Source of the DNA: Dipteronia dyeriana
Lineage: Eukaryota > Streptophyta > Magnoliopsida > Sapindales > Sapindaceae
NCBI GenBank assembly: GCA_032871835.1
Contig: CM065296.1
Location: forward strand, 8,876,001-8,940,000
DNA: 64,000 nt
Direction: 5' to 3'
This document shows positions 48,076 through 60,596 of this stretch, piece after piece. A program made the position numbers and the translations under genes. The stretch's first letter is position 1, and each line of letters starts with the position of its first letter. Under the pieces are notes generated by a model. That model searched no databases. It saw only the letters and a list, made by a program, of their open reading frames with translations, and was not told the origin of the DNA.

Positions 48076-48728
48076 GAACAATAATTTATCGTTCTTAGTA
48101 TTCTTGTTCTCATTATCGGTCTGAGAGTTGAAAACAAAAAAAAATTAACAAAAAAAATTATTCAAAATTACTCAAACCAAATCCATCTCTTGGATCTTCA
48201 TGGATCTAAACCAAAAAATCTTAAGATAAAAAAAGTACAAATCCAAAAACCAAAAAAAAAAAAAATTAAAAAAATCTAGTTGAGATCAAATTTGCATCCA
48301 TACCAAATCCATCTCTTGGATCTTCATGAAGAACCTAGCCGTCGGCACCATCCCCTGCCGTCGTCGAACCCAGCACCTTCATCGCCCACACCATCACCAA
48401 GGCCCAAATCGAAACCATCATCTTCAAACATCATTCAACAAACAAGCTCACATCGAAAACAAACCCATATCTCGAAGATCATCTCCGTCGACCGCCTGAT
48501 GAAACAGAGATAGATGAGGAGAGAGAGAGAAATCGACGACTGGAGGAGCTGGTTTGGTTGGGTTCGATCTCATCGACTGGAGAAGATTGACACATCGTAG
48601 GGTGGTGGCTGGTGATTTTGATGGGTTATGGTGATGGTGGTAACTAGGTTTGTCAAAGATGATGATGAGATGTGGGTTGTGGGAGGAGTGGTCTGATGGA
48701 TGAATTTATTATATTAAATTAAATTAAA
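48076..48728. other. Spacer with short gene-like, C-rich segment
   Basis: 48290-48520 is rich in cc/ac codons (open frame 48280-48513), unlike its AT-rich surroundings. ccaaatccatctcttggatc occurs at about 48178 and 48303. No protein family is recognised. It resembles the captured-looking segment of the 30380 element in composition only. Confidence 0.35.
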
Positions 48729-49137
48729 TAAATTTATGATATTTTAGTAAAAATGCCCCATCTGAGGGCCTCTATTGCAAATATACCCTATGTAGGTAAA
48801 AAGTTGTAAAAATTTCCCAAACTTTCAAAAATACCCCAACTTAAATTATAAACATCATATTTATTATAATTATTACATTTAACCAACCAATAATAAAAAA
48901 GAAAAGAAAAGAAGTAAACTAAACATTGATTATATCGTTTAGATTGAGCTCTTGTAAAAAAAATCCATTTGGAGGAATAATAGTATTGATAAGGTGAGTT
49001 TTATTTTTGGGTTCCATGAAATTGGTCTTCGGGTCATAAGTGACCCGAAGAAGAAATTTGATTTTTAAAATAATAATTTACACTCCTTATATTTGGTGTG
49101 GTAAAGTTTATTTTAATTGATGTTTCCAGGATTGAAG

Positions 49138-50817
49138 ATGACAAATGTGCAATTGGTTTTGAATTGGGGGGGAGAATGGAAAAGTGATCACTGTGTATAT
49201 TGGTACGACGGTCGGAGAGGACGGGCATTTGATTTTCCAAGGAATGCAAATTATGATCAACTATTAGATATGGTGTACCGCTTGATAGGAATTGATAGAA
49301 ATCATTATCGGGTTACTCTTACGACTGTTGCACAAGCCATTCGTCCTAGTTTGTCTATTGAGATTATCAATGATGATGATGATGTTGCATTGTTACTGCG
49401 CCGAGAGCATGTTGACCCTCTAGTTTGAATAAGTGTTGAGCAAATCAATGATGACCATCCAGAAGTGAAGCAGAATTTTCATCCATAATCACCTCACCGC
49501 CCACACGATGCAACTGAATATGATTTCCAGCACACCGCGGATATGCCTAACAAAAATGCCCATTTGGATGATATTCGAGAGGGTTTTACAGAAACTGCCA
49601 ACAACGGTAATTCCCCTCATCGTCATTTTGGTTTCCATGATACCACATAAATTGAAAATGTTTTTGTGCATGAGGTATCAGAACCACAGCTTGACTCTAT
49701 TTCTGATCAAGTTTCTATTTGCTCTGATGATCAATTTACCCATATCCAGAGGCTCGTTCCACCTCCATCTGCATCATATTCTATTAATTTTGGTGAAGTT
49801 GCACCTAGACCTGTTGATTTGTGTATTGCAGTGGGTGAATTGTTTGAAAGTAAGCAACAATTGCAATCACAATTAGGTAGGTATGCCTATACCAACCGGT
49901 TCCAGATTAAGGTGATGAAGTCCGACCCAACACGTTATCAAGTTCGGTGCATTGTTGAGGAATGCAAATGGCGATTGCGTGCAGTTAAGGTTGCTAATTC
50001 AGATTATTTTCAAATTAGAAGATTTGACCATGAACACACATGTTCCAATGAAGCACGATTTCCGCATCAGAGACAAGCAAGTGCACGGGTTATAGGGGAA
50101 CACATAAAGGAGAAATTTTGTGATCATCGTTTATACAAGCCTAAGGAAATTATACAAGACATACATAAAGAGTTTGGTATCTCATGTAACTACCACAAAG
50201 CATACCGAGCCAAACATATTGCCTTAGATGAGGTTCAAGGAACACCGGTTGAGTCATACCGAATTTTGCCATCATATTTGTACATGTTGGAGCAAACTAA
50301 TCCTGAAACTATTACAGACCTCCACACAGATTCGGCTAATAGGTTCATGTATATATTTTTTTGCCTCAAAGCCTGTATAGACGGGTTTCTATCTTCGATT
50401 AGACCTGTAATTGCTATTGACGCAACATTTTTGAAAGGCCCTCATGCAGGGGTTTTATTTGTGGCAGTGTGTATGGATGGAAATGACCAAATATTTCCTC
50501 TAGCTTTTGGTGTTGGTGATTCAGAGACAAATGAAGCTTGGGAATGGTTTATAACTAGGTTGCATCGTGTCGTTGGCGAAGTTGATGATTTGGTTATTGT
50601 TTCCGATAGGAAAAATAGTATTATCACCGGTGTGGAAAAATTGTTTCCAAAATCATTCCATGGCGCATGTGCGGTACATCTAGAACGGAATATGCTTGGA
50701 CGCTATGGGAAGAATAAGATACTAAAAGACATATTCAGAAAGGCAGTTAAAGTTTATCGGGTAAATCAATTCAGAAAGGCAGTTAGAATTAGTGATTATA
50801 TTTCATATAAATTATGA
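49138..50817 (+). pseudogene. mudrA-like Mutator transposase, truncated
   Basis: A tttccag acceptor at 49129 precedes ATG at 49138. The N-terminal PB1-like block (49138-49428) ends at a TGA; further stops follow near 49486 and 49648. The long frame from 49666 holds the MuDR DNA-binding segment (RCIVEECKWRLRAVK with CX4C...HX1H-type residues near 49950-50040). The MULE catalytic domain has IDATFLKG (first Asp, near 50420) and VSDRKNSI (second Asp, near 50605), then CAVHLERN. It stops at 50817 before the third acidic residue and the SWIM zinc finger. A short direct repeat (ttcagaaaggcagtta) marks the broken end. Confidence 0.88.
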
Positions 50818-50879
50818 TATAAGTAGATACAATTACCATGAATGTGTAATCTAGTAACACATTGTTGTGGCTGTATAAC

Positions 50880-53120
50880 TGAGGAAAGAAAAATGCACAC
50901 CGCCGCATGAGACGACAATATGTCTCCATATGCTGTCAAAAAAAAATGTGTAACCAAAATGGTTGATCCTTACGATATAAAACATGAATTAAAGTATATA
51001 ACTTACATCTCCATCTAACCATCCAATTTCCGATAGCAGTATTTGAAACCAATGAGGATTTGCTTCGAATACACTGGTGTGCATACTGTGAAGTTTCAAC
51101 AACATAAACATGAAATTTAAATGACTTTTCTAGCATTGATCAATGAGTTCATAGTAGTATAATAGCACATACCTAGTGTTCATATTGTTGTCGTTGATCC
51201 ATGAGTTCATTGAACGTAAACACATCCTCATCTAACGGGCTATCTCTTCCGAATTCTGGCATTTGGGTTTTCTAGGCCGCTTAGCTGTAGGATCAATGTA
51301 CGGGCTAACGATATAGGCCGACCGCTTTCGATCTCTAGTTACTTTGATGGTAATCTTGGGTGGCCTTGATAGTTGCTTCACATCGCCGCTTGGTTCAGAA
51401 TTACCTTTGGTCATTTCAGGAGACGGAAAAACACGATGAAATGTAGATGGCTCAAAATGTATGTTGTTATCTTGGCTCAAGTTGATTACATCAGTATCCA
51501 CATTATGACATGTCTGCAATGAATTTCATAAAAATTGTTAAATACTAGTAATAATAATTAAGACAAATTGTTTAATCACAATTTACCTTTTCATTCTTTG
51601 ACTTGCATATAAGCTCGGATAAACGAAGAAATCCTGTACGCATCTCGTTCTTCATAGAAGTCATCTCGTCACGTACTTTCTACCAATATTCATCTTGTTA
51701 TGTTTGCATCTTCTTCAATGGTATTTCCATCTCTTTCAATCTCTTCCATCCTTTCTTACTTTCTCCTTGGTCTTTTTTAAATGATGTAGGATTAACTTCT
51801 TTTTTCATCTCATAACCAACATTTGAATGTTGTATATCATCCTTACAATCATCATATATTTTTTCAGCACCCCCATCAACATTGTCAATATCCTCCTGAA
51901 CATCAACCTCAAAATCATCATCATCAACACCACAATCAAACTTCTCTGGTGATACAATCATTGGATCAATTGGAATTTGGCTTTGATCGATACTCGCCCA
52001 ATAGGGTTTCCTAATTTCTTCATCGGAGGGGACTAGATATTTGAAGATAGTGAGCTGCAATATATATATATATGAGAATTATAATCAAACATAAATAAAG
52101 TTATTTAAACGTGAACAACACTAAGGCATTCTTACATTTCTATACTTGAAAATGTTATCATATAACTCTACATAACTGGGAATCCCTGTGCATTTCCAAT
52201 TCAAAATTCTAGAAGTGACATTATTTACCCTTGATGCATACCCAAGCATAGCCCATTTGGGTATTGCTTCGATCGCCCATACCTGAAAATGAAATAAATG
52301 AGTTCATAGTAGCTTCACAACCACATGCATGATGGCATTAAATAAATCACTAAATATCACACATCACTTGGAAAGCTGTGACAAACCCATAAACATTGTA
52401 CTTCTCAGCTTTCCGCTTTGCTGGAGACTCAAGACGCTCCTTGTACTTGTCATCACGACCAACAACACAAGTAGAAAGAGAGTCAAATGTCCTACCGTAT
52501 AAGAATGTTCCCCATGGAAAACTATTAAACGCATCTAAGTCATCCACTAACTGTAGCGCCCAATACATAATGGCATTCCTATCGTCCTTGCCAACCAAAG
52601 TCATCTCCAAAAAAAGTACTAAAGCCAACTTCACTATATCATCGTCACTAACATTATTATCAGGACCAAGATTCCTAAACCAATTAGCAAACATTTTTAC
52701 ATTAACTTTACCATCTCGAAAGTAAGATCGGAGGATCCTTTTATCCATATGTTTGGTGATGTACGATGGTGATTCACATGAATCTCCAAAGGTAAGCCCA
52801 GTAACCAAACAAAACTCCACCGCGCTAAACCTTATCACCTTATTTCCAACATAGAACCACAAAGTCGATGCTGTGTCATCGACATCCCTAACATGACACT
52901 TCCGAAGCAAAATATGGTGACAAAACTGCCCAGAAAATACCATATCACTCACATCCAAAAAATAACCAAAACATGTCACTCTAAACATATCCAGTTGTTT
53001 ATGTGAAAGAATTGCTTTAATAAGTCTAATACTCTCCCAATAGCAGTATCCACTAAGTCGAGATAGATTTCGATCATATTCCTTAATTTTGAGTGATTCA
53101 CGTAGTTTCTTTCGACCCAT
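50880..53120 (-). pseudogene. DUF1985/Ulp1-like gene of the Mutator element, truncated
   Basis: Minus strand, spliced. Exon 1 (53120-52368) is a DUF1985 domain. Exon 2 (52282-52136) begins VWAIEAIPKW and keeps frame. Exon 3 (52054-51587) is acidic then basic, with a TAA and a TAG in frame near 51698 and 51680. Exon 4 starts at 51513. A frameshift near 51235 precedes a segment reading DEDVFTFNELMDQRQQ. A last piece near 51095-51010 (VFEANPHWFQILLSEIGWLDGD) leads into the start of the Ulp1 (C48) fold, with a further scrap near 50890-50935. The His-Asp-Cys catalytic part is absent. All introns use GT...AG. Confidence 0.82.
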
Positions 53121-53539
53121 GCCGCGTAACGTGGAAGAAAAACTCTTATGACGATATCTAACTGATCACAAATCACAAAATACGATCATCTTTCATAAAT
53201 CAAACACACACACAAACACTCAAACATTTAATTACACACTCAATATAATCAATGATATTATATAATCAGCTCACTTGATAATTATCAAGAACCCACTCAA
53301 AGAGTCAACATTAGCTTTTAAAATCACTTTACAGGAAATAAAACAATATGCATATCTCAGATACTCATATACTCAGCATCCACAACTAATCTAACACAAT
53401 GACGAAATTCCTCCTTTCAGAAACAGTCACCATTCATCATACATTGTTAAAGAAAATTTAACTAGCATAATTGAGTTTTCTTTGATTGGAGCTATTCAAA
53501 CAAAAAGCTACAAAGAAATAATCAATCTACAACAATTGC

Positions 53540-53830
53540 AATCAATCAAATCCAATTGAACAAATAATCAATCTTGCAAACCCAGTTGAACAAATGGTGT
53601 GACGGATGATGAACGAAGTGGCGGGATGCCCACTCCTCCTCGTTTCGTGAAGGCCGCTTCGACGAGCCGGATTAACGGCGGCGGTGAGATGGTGAGAGTG
53701 ACGATCGAAGCAGCGGGATGGTGAGGGATGATGAATGAAGTCGCCAGATACCCACGCCACGTGTCCTCTATTCGTGAAGGTCGACGTCGATGAGCCGGAT
53801 TACCGGTGAAGAGCAGCTTCACAGCGATGA
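53540..53830. repeat. GC-rich subterminal region with 120-bp imperfect duplication
   Basis: gatgagccggatta and neighbouring sequence recur at about 53655 and 53778 within an otherwise AT-rich element. The position suits the promoter or 5' UTR of the Ulp1-like gene. Non-coding as far as I can tell. Confidence 0.5.
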
Positions 53831-54034
53831 TGGACGAATTAGGGGTATCGGGTCAATCGGGATGCCTGGTAGGGAGGGTTAGGGCAATTGGAAAATCATG
53901 GACGAATTGGGGGTATTTCTCATTAAGGGTAATTTCGTCTTTCAGGGGCATGTTTGCTATAATTCTATTTTATAGGGTATATTTGCAATATAAGCCCTCA
54001 GATGGGGCATTTTTACTAAAATCCCTTAATTTAT

Positions 54035-54297
54035 TATTTTATTTTATTTTAGATTTAATGTTTAATTATTTTAATATCACTTTTTAATTATTTATAATAT
54101 TATGATATAATATTGAAAATGATTTTACAAATATTCTACCTGACACGTTTTTTATGTTTTGATTATCTGAATATCGTTTTCAACCATTGCTACCAGACGC
54201 GTTTTTTAATCTGAAAGATCCAAAAACAATTTTTCAAAATCAAATGAAAACCAAAAAAACCAAAAAAACCAAAAAATGAAAACGTTATGGACGGGCC
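54035..54297. mobile_element. Partial Harbinger-like MITE arm
   Basis: TA-rich sequence followed by accagacgcgttttt and an end reading gttatggacgggcc next to taa (54298-54300), like the arms of the MITEs at 32284 and 54470. The other arm is not seen; the Mutator element may have inserted in its core. Confidence 0.5.
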
Positions 54298-54469
54298 TAA
54301 AGTTACGTTTCAAAAAATACAAGAGGATAAAGTTGACTTTCTAATTTTGTGTATTATTTTTTTAGGATAACAAGCACGTAGGCAAAGCATTTATATTTCA
54401 TCTTTTCATGATCGCAAGTTCTTGCTAGAAGAGACGACTCATACATTGATACACATATAATGTAATTAA

Positions 54470-55372
54470 GGTTCTGTCCTGCAGCTGCTTTTCAATCCGT
54501 TTTCGTTTATTTTTAAAAAATCGATTTCGAAAACACGTTCATTAACCGTTTTTTATTTTATTTTCGAAAAAAAAAATGAAAAACAAAATCAATATTAAAA
54601 GTAAAATATTTGGAAAACAAAAAAAAATACTTATTTTTGTTTTTGTTTTTGTTTTTGTTTTTCACTTTTTTTACGTTAAAAAAATCATTTTTTTCAACTA
54701 TTAATTGTATTGTTATACGTTTGATATGGATAGGACAAGACAAGACAATATTTTCAAATGGTCAAAGTGTCCCTCTTATATATATATATTATAATATTAT
54801 ATGTTATAAAATAATATATTATATAAAATATTTTAATATTTACATAATTATTATATTAATAGAAATAATCATATATTATAATATATCTATCTATATATAT
54901 TACGATATATATATAATGTTATTATATATCATAATATATAAAAATATATTTATAATAATATTTTATATATATTTTATATATTATTATAATATTTATATAT
55001 ATAGTAATTATTTATTTATAATTTTAGTGTTTAGTTTTGATTAATTCAGTTTTTGATATGTTTTTTTGAATTAATTTTTAATGTGTTACTTTTGTTTAAT
55101 TTAAAAATTACAATACAAAAATTATATTTGTTGATTATGTAATCAATTTGTTTATAATTGTAATAATATTAAACAAAATACCAAATTGATATTACAATTT
55201 TTAATAGTTTTCGATTAACCTACCAGACGCGTTTTTTCCGTTTTCATTTTCAAAATACAGATTTCAGTATTTTCTACCATACGCGTTTTCAGAATTCGAA
55301 ACTGAAACAAAAAATACTGTTTTCATTTTTATTTTTGAAAAACAACAACCGAAAACGCTTATAGATGGGCCA
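54470..55372. mobile_element. PIF/Harbinger-like MITE, uninterrupted copy
   Basis: Ends are ggttctgtcctgcagc and gatgggcca, flanked by taa (54467-54469 and 55373-55375). The centre (54775-55020) is almost pure A/T. It is the inverted relative of the split MITE 32284-48071, sharing the gacaagacaa/gtcttgtcc block, the gaattaatttttaatg block and ctaccagacgcgttttt. The open frame across the core (54610-55044) is an artefact of TA composition. Confidence 0.82.
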
Positions 55373-55375
55373 TAA

Positions 55376-55861
55376 TAATTTTTTATTTTTGTTTTTGTTT
55401 TTCAGAAAGTTTACTGTGTTTCTTATAATAATCTAAAATGCCAAGGCAGTGTTCAACTTGCAGAGTCAGAAAATTTAATTTGGAAAGATCTATCAGCGTA
55501 CACAAATCAAAGTAAAATTTTGTATAAGGTTGAATGGAAAATATATAATTTTTTAAGAATATTTTTATTTTTATTTTTTTTTGGAAAGTTTTGTTAAAAG
55601 CTTTTTTTACATGATTAATTGAATCGAGGATTCAAAGCAACTGGGTTTTTAATTGATCTGTACACAAAAACATATATTTAAACAAGTCAAAGACATAATA
55701 ACATTCTCTAAACATGGGAACCTTTTACATTAAATGGGTCTGAAGACATGTTTCCACACCACTTTTTACAAACATGTAAATCAAAATTTCCCTAGCTCTA
55801 TCATAAAATCATTGAGCATTGGCACTGACATTAATATTTGGTTTCATTTCTGAGTTCTATT
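55376..55861. other. Spacer and likely 3' UTR of the DDR4-like gene
   Basis: Between the MITE and the stop codon. T-rich runs on the plus strand (A-rich on the gene strand) could hold polyadenylation signals. Nothing else is recognised. Confidence 0.4.
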
Positions 55862-58800
55862 TTAGCTGTCACTAACCTCCTCTTCTGAATCAGCAACTAT
55901 GGACAAGTTTCCATCTCCTGATGTCTTGCTGTTTGTTTGTTCCAATGATTTTTCACCATCTGACTCTGAATCTAGCACGACAGTGTCAAGAGCAGAGTTT
56001 CGAGTTGGTCTTTGCCTCAATCTATTTTGTGTACCCAAGTTTCTGGTTTCCACATCAGGATGGTTAGAACCTCCAGCCAATCTTATACTCCAACGTGAAC
56101 CCACATGCTTTGGGACTATGACTGCTGCATGGTTAGTCCTGCTAACATTGCTCCTTTCCTCATCAGAATTGCCTAACTCACTACCATTGTCATTATAATC
56201 ACCGTCATCATCTCCATCATCGTCATCATTGGCAGCTTCCTGAAATCTATCACTGTCGCTGGAGTCATCATTCGTATCTGAACCATCTTTCAATCCATTA
56301 GAAGTAATCTTCCCTTGCCCATCTTGCTTCTTCTCAAGTTTTTGCTCTTTAATAGTCTTACCTTTCCTGAACCGCAAATTAAAGTGACAACCATCAAAAA
56401 ATTGAATATTAAGTAAACGAAGCCAGATTGAGACAAGATTTACCAGTTAACTAAATAAAAGCAGTCCATAATTCTTTACTAATGACCAATTATGCTAATA
56501 TGCCATTCTAGTAGGTAATTCCGATGCCTCATTCTATGATAAGAACCACTACCCAGACAAATACTTGAAAAACTTGGTTATATTTCCTTCCCAATTAATC
56601 CGCTGAAAAACCTTAATAACTAGCATATTCAACAAGGGACATTTACGCACATCACAAAGACTAAATGTCACAAAACACAGCTTGTAGAACTACACAGACA
56701 GCAAGGATATTTTCTGTAGACTAGCAAAGAAAATAAATTGATCTTACTTCGTTATTGCTATAGCCTCATCAATGGCCCGGTCATAATCATCTGCACATTA
56801 TATAAACAATAAAAATATTGGAGCATCAATAACAACACTTATAATTGCATAATGAAAAATATATGTCAAGTTCGAAACAGGTGAGAAATGATCATATAAG
56901 TGACATTGAAAAAACACTTAAATTTAGTTTTTTTATTCTCCTCATTTTCAGGTATGCTCAGTATGGAATCAATAAGTTCAAGAAAAACAATTTTGAGTGA
57001 TCTTTAATGGCGACAGTCAGGAAATTAACACTCCAAGTTTTAAACAAGCTTCTCACACAAAGTTGTGAACCAAATGAATCTGGCACAATTAGATTTTTAC
57101 ACGTGAAGTCACTAATATGAACCTAACCTTCTAGTATGCGCAGCAATGACTGTCACTGCCAAAACCACATAGAAAGTGAAGTAAGATCCAAGTTTATGAT
57201 TACATTAGGAAATTCTCCCACAAAATGTTTCTACATAATCATATTAAGAAGGCTATACAAACAAGCTTTGCATCATACCGAAAGTGTAACTGATGGGTGT
57301 ACGAGTCCGACAGGAACGAGTCATCCCAGCAGCAGAAGAGTTTCTAAAACCATTCATCAGGAGCATCTCTTGCCTTTGTTTTCTTTTCAATGATCTTTGT
57401 TTATTCTATCAAATACAGAGTAAATGCAGGACTAGTCACTAGTGGGTAGCAATAAATGAAGTAGAACAGCATAAAATTATGATGCTGCCTCGAGATTGTT
57501 GGCACAAAACTTTAGGCTTGCCTTATGGAATTTCTCAACAACAGGAACAGCATCATTGGCAATAGTCTTGCCAACAGCAACTTCTGCTGCAACTTTGCTG
57601 GATTGAAGTTCATCCTGCCGTTACCAGAAATACACAAAGTGAATTAAAATATCAAACACCGCAACAAATAGAAATGTTGCCTTACCACAATTTTGTTGAA
57701 TTCTTCGAGATTGGACGCAATTGTTTCCCATTGTAAACAGGTAGCAGGTGGAGTTGAACAAGCTTTTCCTTTCAAATTTGTTTTTGACTCGGTCTTGTTA
57801 ACTTCCCTGTATAGTCTATAGCCAAAAATTGCATTTCCATCATACCTACCATCAAATTAGATATCATCAACACCAATCATGTGTAAAATTGAATGAAATT
57901 CTGGAGCATGTTTGACAACTACCAGTACGAAGTTCCATTTCCATCAACTCCTATCTTATCTTTGCGGAAACAAGAAATTTCAGTTCCATGTTTTAGAGCA
58001 TCATTAATGTACAATATGACATCATCTTGCTGTAAACAAATAGAAATGACAGTCACGGTAATAAACATGAAAAGACTAATTGTAACTGAAGAAAATAACA
58101 TTAGCAATGCAGCTATATAAGTAAAATAAAACAAACTAGGATCAAATGATAAGGCAAACTCTATAGGAGCATCAATAACACCACTTATTATAATCAACAC
58201 AGCAATGAAAGACTGATGAATTATAAAGAGGCAAAATAATTACATCAGCTCGGATCTCACAAAGTGCTTTTAAAATCAGTAACCGACATGTTGGATCTAG
58301 TTCTTTGTATCTAGATATCTCCTCCCTGAAAGAGAAATGGCAGTAAAAAACCAGTGTAGTCAAAGTCTAAACACAAATATTTTTTATTTTTTATTTTTCA
58401 AGAAAGCACTGTAATATTAAGACAATGAAAAGTGTCATAAATACCCTTTAGCTGCAGTCAAAGGCAACTCCCCCTCAGCAACCTACAATTGTATAGCACA
58501 TGAACATGCAAATTATTCCAATGATCTCTGTTATAAAAGAGTAATAAGGCAAGAATCCAACAACCATTTCTAAACGGCTTACCCATGGCCACCAAAGAGT
58601 GATTTTCTTACAAAGTACAGTCACCCATGCATCAGAACCATTCAGTTGCTTACTCAGAGGTGGTATCCCCTGTAAGTTTTCATATCATACAAAAAAAAAA
58701 GGTTAAGTGATGGAGAAGCCTAAATGTTGAGAAAAATACAACAAATTGGCAACAGCAATAGGCAAGATTACACGTAATTGAGAACTAGTATACTTTTTCA

Positions 58801-59749
58801 CTGTGAACATAAGACCAACTAATGTATCCTGCTATCATAACTTGAAACGTCGAAAAGTTTCATACATCCAATCATATCAATAGACAAACTAAAATAAAAG
58901 CAGAGCACTCAGAAGGAAGCATCCAAACATTAACACAAGCATCAAGGACCCTGTAATCACAGCAAATGCCTTGATATTAAATCAAGTATAATATGAACAA
59001 GATAATCCGGTATAACAAACATACCCAAACTTGTGGCAGGATCTATGTGTCTACAATGCATGAGAGCTGCAAGATCCTTATAACGATATTTAATCAAATT
59101 AAAATACATTTGTAAACGCAAGTTATGACAATGAAAGAACCTTCAAAAGTATGATGTGAAGCTGAGCAATAGAACCGTTAGGCTCAATAAGACCCATCTC
59201 GAGCTCTTCAGGTGTTAACTTCAAATCCTTTGCAACAACCGGACCAAAAACCTGCAGAAACTTCTCGTATAAGCGACGATTCCTCAACAAAAAAGCAAAA
59301 CCCACGATTTCTAAAGCCATGTAAACCTTGAAACTTCCTACGTGCGTGTAAAATCAACAGAGGTCTTCATTATCATAACCAAAAGACCATTTTTTATTGG
59401 AAAACAAAGAACGAAGTCATCAAAAATCAAAACCAATCAAATGTACCAAACGGTAAAATCACGTACACGTCCTGTAAATCTAACATCGAGCAACTATAGC
59501 AAAACACTGCATTACCGACTCAAGTTACGCCTAGAACAAGTTTTTTTTAATAAAAAAAAATGGTCTTACATTGAGGAAATTGAGAACTGAAGCCAGTTCC
59601 CATCGTCCACGTAGCATATCAACCTCCGATTGAGAAGACGATTCGTCCAACGCCACCACCGAGTCGTCTTTCTCCACGACCGCCTTGGTCTCTCCACCGG
59701 TATTCTTCGAAGACTGCGTCGTTTGGCGTCGTCCACCTCCACCGGCCAT
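55862..59749 (-). CDS. DDR4: DDT domain-containing protein, DDR4-like, 11 exons
   Basis: Minus-strand exons: 59749-59570, 59251-59141, 58669-58583, 58482-58445, 58325-58244, 58029-57923, 57845-57686, 57614-57522, 57405-57279, 56790-56748, 56366-55862 (stop). They join in frame to about 510 residues. The N-terminus holds the DDT domain (GRWELASVLNFLN, LKLTPEELEMGL, AQLHIILLK). A conserved middle follows (GSDAWVTVLCKKITLWWPW, EISRYKELDPTCRLLILKAL, then DDVILYINDALK). A basic stretch and a long acidic Asp/Ser-rich tail end the protein. DDT proteins bind ISWI-type chromatin remodellers and act in the nucleus; that role here is inferred from family. All introns are GT-AG except intron 8, which has a GC donor (aag, then gcaagc). 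I see no defect, so the gene is probably functional. The symbol rests on recognising the Arabidopsis-type protein by memory. Confidence 0.88.
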
Positions 59750-60588
59750 TTCTAGAGAGAGAGATATATATATATATATAACTGAAGACGTTTGAAATCT
59801 CAGGAGTGACAGAAAAAATAAAGGTAGTGGAGAATGGAGGGTAAAATTTTGGGATTTTCCCGCCTAAAATGGTTTTTTACCTTGGATCATGGTTAGGTTA
59901 GGTTAGGTTTGTTTTGCTAGGGTTAATTTCAGAGACCGCCTGGTAGAATCTTGACTCTCTCTGTCTCTCGTTACTCTGTCTCCCAAAACGAATCGTTTTG
60001 GGACTTCAGAATCAACACTGTCGTTTCATGTTCCTGATTTCCCGCCTGCCGAGCGCGTTCATGGTTCATGGTTCATGGATCAACAGCATACGTACCGTTT
60101 TGACGAAACTAGCCTTCTCGAAACGACAGCGTATTAATATTCTTGGAGAAAATTAAGAATTTATAATAAATAAATATTCATAAGACACAAATTATATAAT
60201 CTACAATAAGAGTAAAATAAGTGAAAAAAAAAATGGTCGGTGTGATTTTTTTAGATTCATTCATTGCGGAACTACATAATTAATGAATTCAATTGTTTAA
60301 ATATTATAATTTACAATAGAAGGATTTTCGGGGTTTTGGATAAATGGTTGGGTTGGAAAAAATTCAACTAATTGGGCATAATTAGGATAACGGATCTTAG
60401 ATTTCTTTGAAATACGTATATGGTACATTCCAAGTTTTCTTTAAGGAGAATTTCAAAATACTCAAATATATTATAGCACAATTTATTTATTTATTTTCCG
60501 TACATTAACTATAGTGACTAGATAAATATCAACAATTACATATTTTTAAAAGTGTTATCGAATGATCATTTGATCGAGCACAATGAAC
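59750..60588. promoter_or_regulatory. Upstream region of the DDR4-like gene
   Basis: Contains a purine-rich gagagagag/(ta)n stretch at 59754-59781, just upstream of the start codon and probably in the 5' UTR. A ggttaggttaggtt repeat lies near 59890, with caaaacgaatcgttttg, a 17-bp palindrome, near 59984. No TATA box can be singled out. Confidence 0.4.
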
Positions 60589-60596
60589 CATTACAT

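Larger units (their letters stand above)
48738..54025. mobile_element. Mutator-like element with mudrA and DUF1985/Ulp1-like genes (Kaonashi/CUMULE type)
   Basis: Inverted ends of about 55 bp: the left reads gatattttagtaaaaatgcc and onward, the complement of the right gggattttagtaaaaatgcc and onward. The flanks taaatttat (48729-48737) and ttaatttat (54026-54034) match at 8 of 9, a Mutator-type duplication. The interior holds a plus-strand mudrA-like gene and a minus-strand DUF1985/Ulp1-like gene facing each other. Mutator elements carrying Ulp1-like genes are known from Arabidopsis and cucurbits. This copy has an internal deletion near 50820-50880 and several stops. Confidence 0.9.

Noticed and set aside
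54610..55044. 144-codon frame in the MITE core
   Set aside because: Ile/Tyr/Phe-rich translation of nearly pure A/T sequence; open by composition only.
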